Source: a bacterium (GTDB lineage: Bacteria; Planctomycetota; UBA1135; GCA-002686595). Taken from it: a stretch of 64,000 bases of DNA. Positions 61,930-64,000 of this stretch are shown piece by piece (positions within the stretch are counted from its first letter, which is position 1; each line of letters starts with the position of its first letter). The DNA lies in the NCBI GenBank assembly GCA_024226735.1, contig JAAELL010000327.1, forward strand, positions 1-64,000. Reading direction: 5' to 3'. The translations under genes were made by a program, and so were the position numbers. The notes below the pieces were generated by a model. It was not told the origin of the DNA and did not search any database. It saw only the letters and a program-made list of their open reading frames with translations.

Positions 61930-62684
61930 ACCTTCTGTCTTCTAGCAAGATCGACTCGTCGGGCACGGTCCTCGCACCCGTTCCTTCCGCGCGGCGCGAG
62001 TGGGACGACCTCGCTCGGTCGGTCGTGCCCTTCGTCGCCGGCCTCGACGAGGGCCAACGGAGCGCCTTGCGCCCGATCTTGATCGAGGACGTGGCGTCCG
62101 AATACGACGCGCGCTTTCTGACGGACTACCTCTACTCGCTCGACCTCGAGTACACCGCGGCCTTCCGCACGGTCGAGGCGGCCTGGGCCGTCGACGAAGA
62201 GCGCCATTATCGGAAGTTCCGCGACGTCGTGTGCGCCGGCTGGGGCGACGACTGCGCCTGGCTCGCGGACCGCGAGCCCGATTTCCGGCCGCTCGAGCAC
62301 CTGTTCGAGGACGAATTCTCGATCCTGGTGCTGTGCGCCTACGACGAGCTCGCGACGGTGCGTGCCTACCGTGCGAACCTCGAGCAATACGACCGCCTGG
62401 GTCCCGAGCTCAGTGTATGGGTGCGGGCGGTGATCGCCGACGAGGCCTGGCACTACTCGCGCTTCCTCGACGTGATCCGGCGCGAGCACGCCCACCGCCT
62501 CGGTGAGGGCACCGAGGCGATCCGCCGCGTGCGGGAGACTGAGGGCGTCGCCTATGCGGCCACCTTCGTACTCGACCACGACGACGCCGTCTTCACGGAC
62601 GAAATCTTCGATCACGCGGCTCGGATCGTGGCCCGTCAGCTCGCGCGCGAGGTGCCGCCCGTGGTCCCGGACACCGAAGAGTAG
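61926..62684 (+). CDS. Ferritin-like di-iron protein
   Basis: A 252-residue helical protein. Its start is a TTG that overlaps the pyk stop by 3 nt (TTGA), so the two are translationally coupled. Di-iron ligand motifs of the ferritin/desaturase type are visible: EAAWAVDEERHYRKF, FEDEFSILVLCAYDELATVRAYRANL and VIADEAWHYSRFLDV, giving two E-x-x-H pairs and further Glu. No membrane segment is seen. Candidates are acyl-ACP desaturase-like or ferritin-like oxidases; I cannot choose between them. Confidence 0.8.
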   Translation: MNLLSSSKIDSSGTVLAPVPSARREWDDLARSVVPFVAGLDEGQRSALRPILIEDVASEYDARFLTDYLYSLDLEYTAAFRTVEAAWAVDEERHYRKFRDVVCAGWGDDCAWLADREPDFRPLEHLFEDEFSILVLCAYDELATVRAYRANLEQYDRLGPELSVWVRAVIADEAWHYSRFLDVIRREHAHRLGEGTEAIRRVRETEGVAYAATFVLDHDDAVFTDEIFDHAARIVARQLAREVPPVVPDTEE

Positions 62685-62830
62685 CGGCGCGCACGTGCCG
62701 AATCCGGGATCGCCGCGGTGTCGTAAACCGCTGGGGACACGGAGCTGGGCGGCCGGCGGGTGCCCATGGGAGCCTGCGGGCCATTGACGGGGAGCCCGTC
62801 GTTCTCGAACGTACCGTGCCCACCTGCACC

Positions 62831-63709
62831 ATGTTGAATCGCTTCCAATTCGCGCGCCTGCGCTCGATCAAGAAGGCCGTCGGTGGCGAGCGCCGTCAGA
62901 CGGTCCACGAGCCGATGGTCGGGGCGCGGGTGGTCTGCGTCGCGAGTGGCAAGGGCGGTACCGGCAAGAGCGTGCTCGCCACGAATATCGCCGTCCAGCG
63001 CGCCCGGCAGGGCGAGCGCGTCCTGCTCGTCGACTTCGACGCCGGCCTCGCCAATGCGCACCTGTTGCTCGGCCTGGCCCCGAGCTACGACCTCGGGCAC
63101 GTGATGAAGGGCGAGATCGAGCCGCACGAGGCCCTCGTCGAGGGGCCGTGCGGCCTGAAACTGCTTTCCGGCGGCGTGGGGCGCGAGACGCTCGTCGATC
63201 CGACGCGGCGCGAGCTCGACCGCCTCTTCAAGGCGCTGCGCCCGCTCGAGAGCGAATTCGACCTCATCCTGATCGATCACGGGGCGGGCCTGGGCTACAG
63301 CACCGTCGCCCACCTCGCCGCGACGAGCACGCTCCTGCTCGTGACGAACCACGAGGTCACGGCGCTCTCCGACGGCTACGCGCTCTACAAGCGCGCCCAC
63401 ATGGTCAACCGCGGCATTCGCGTTGGCCTCGTCGTCAACCGCGCGCCGGACGACCGGCTGGCCGAGGCCGGCTGGGAGCGTTTCCGGGGTGCGGCGCAGC
63501 GTTTTCTCGGCCACAATCCCGAATACATCGGCTGGGTGCCCGCCGATCCCGCCGTCTCGCACAGCGTTGCCAAGCGCGAGCCGGTGACTTTGTCCTTTCC
63601 GGACAGCCCCTCGGCAAAGGCGATTCGGCAGGTCGCTTCGTGGGCGCCTATTGACCACGCCCGTACGGCGAGTGCATTCTACGAGAAGGCCCGCAAGGCG
63701 CTGCGCTAA
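62831..63709 (+). CDS. MinD/FlhG-like ATPase
   Basis: A 292-residue P-loop ATPase of the ParA/MinD superfamily. GKGGTGKSVLATNIA at residues 40-54 is the deviant Walker A, VLLVDFDAGLANAHLLLGLAP is the Walker A' region, and FDLILIDHGAGLGYSTVAHL is the Walker B region. The LANAHLLLG motif and the N-terminal 30-residue basic extension are as in FlhG/YlxH, which regulates flagellar number. A C-terminal basic segment replaces a clear membrane-targeting helix. It precedes a parA gene by 174 nt. Which positioning role it has here cannot be told. Confidence 0.85.
   Translation: MLNRFQFARLRSIKKAVGGERRQTVHEPMVGARVVCVASGKGGTGKSVLATNIAVQRARQGERVLLVDFDAGLANAHLLLGLAPSYDLGHVMKGEIEPHEALVEGPCGLKLLSGGVGRETLVDPTRRELDRLFKALRPLESEFDLILIDHGAGLGYSTVAHLAATSTLLLVTNHEVTALSDGYALYKRAHMVNRGIRVGLVVNRAPDDRLAEAGWERFRGAAQRFLGHNPEYIGWVPADPAVSHSVAKREPVTLSFPDSPSAKAIRQVASWAPIDHARTASAFYEKARKALR

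Positions 63710-64000
<291 letters not shown>

Overview
The window is bacterial chromosomal DNA of high GC content with densely packed genes on both strands. The organism is probably a member of the Planctomycetota. This is inferred from the many large secreted proteins (FG-GAP/VCBS, dockerin-like, HEAT, DUF1570-type) and from five of them sharing one C-terminal domain (Cys ... PNS ... W-[SHN]-FQ-x-W-[YF] ... SN-x-[ST]-N). I recall that domain from deep-branching marine planctomycetes, but I could not run a search. No tRNA, rRNA, insertion sequence, prophage or CRISPR array was recognised.

Layout. 61-5806: secreted proteins, a PilZ protein, a DinB-like protein and a phosphodiesterase. 5807-6224: a decayed Rieske gene behind a 14-bp palindrome. 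6225-9813: a secreted protein, ECF sigma factor, membrane partner and amidohydrolase. 9851-13901: lipoprotein, DUF983, mutM, an EfpL-type elongation factor P, a YHS-like lipoprotein, and a queuosine-precursor transporter. 14186-20169: SlyD-type isomerase, speA, leucyl aminopeptidase, Dus and a PLP dehydratase. 20166-26472: sulfatase-like lipoprotein, SpoU methyltransferase and a giant FG-GAP protein. 26552-31108: cobalamin adenosyltransferase, miaE, an MBOAT/AlgX-like O-acylation pair and acylphosphatase. 31138-34477: a selenoprotein, a DUF3187 lipoprotein and wreckage of phoD. 34619-43638: HEAT protein, tandem M14 peptidases (one without zinc ligands), patatin, VCBS protein and Smr. 43647-46755: FKBP lipoprotein, pta and a split AtuA pair. 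46852-57180: pyroglutamyl peptidase and five genes for mostly secreted proteins, ending in an HEWGH metalloprotease. 57616-64000: a SelW-like selenoprotein, SGNH/YwqK protein, pyruvate kinase, ferritin-like protein, MinD/FlhG-like ATPase and the start of parA.

The strongest hidden signal is selenocysteine. Two unrelated redox genes each contain an in-frame TGA exactly where the family has a catalytic Cys: UAGC in a thioredoxin-like protein at 31138-32592, and CVQU in a SelW-like protein at 57616-57837. Each TGA is followed 21-23 nt later by a hairpin with the same GGTCT apical loop, the loop of the E. coli fdhF SECIS. Ordinary gene calling would cut both genes at the TGA. selA, selB, selC and selD are not in the window.

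Many neighbouring genes overlap by 1 to 4 nt (ATGA, TGATG, TTGA), so translational coupling is common. Several genes show decay (Rieske, phoD, an unnamed secreted protein, a possible AHSA1 gene), so the chromosome is also losing genes.
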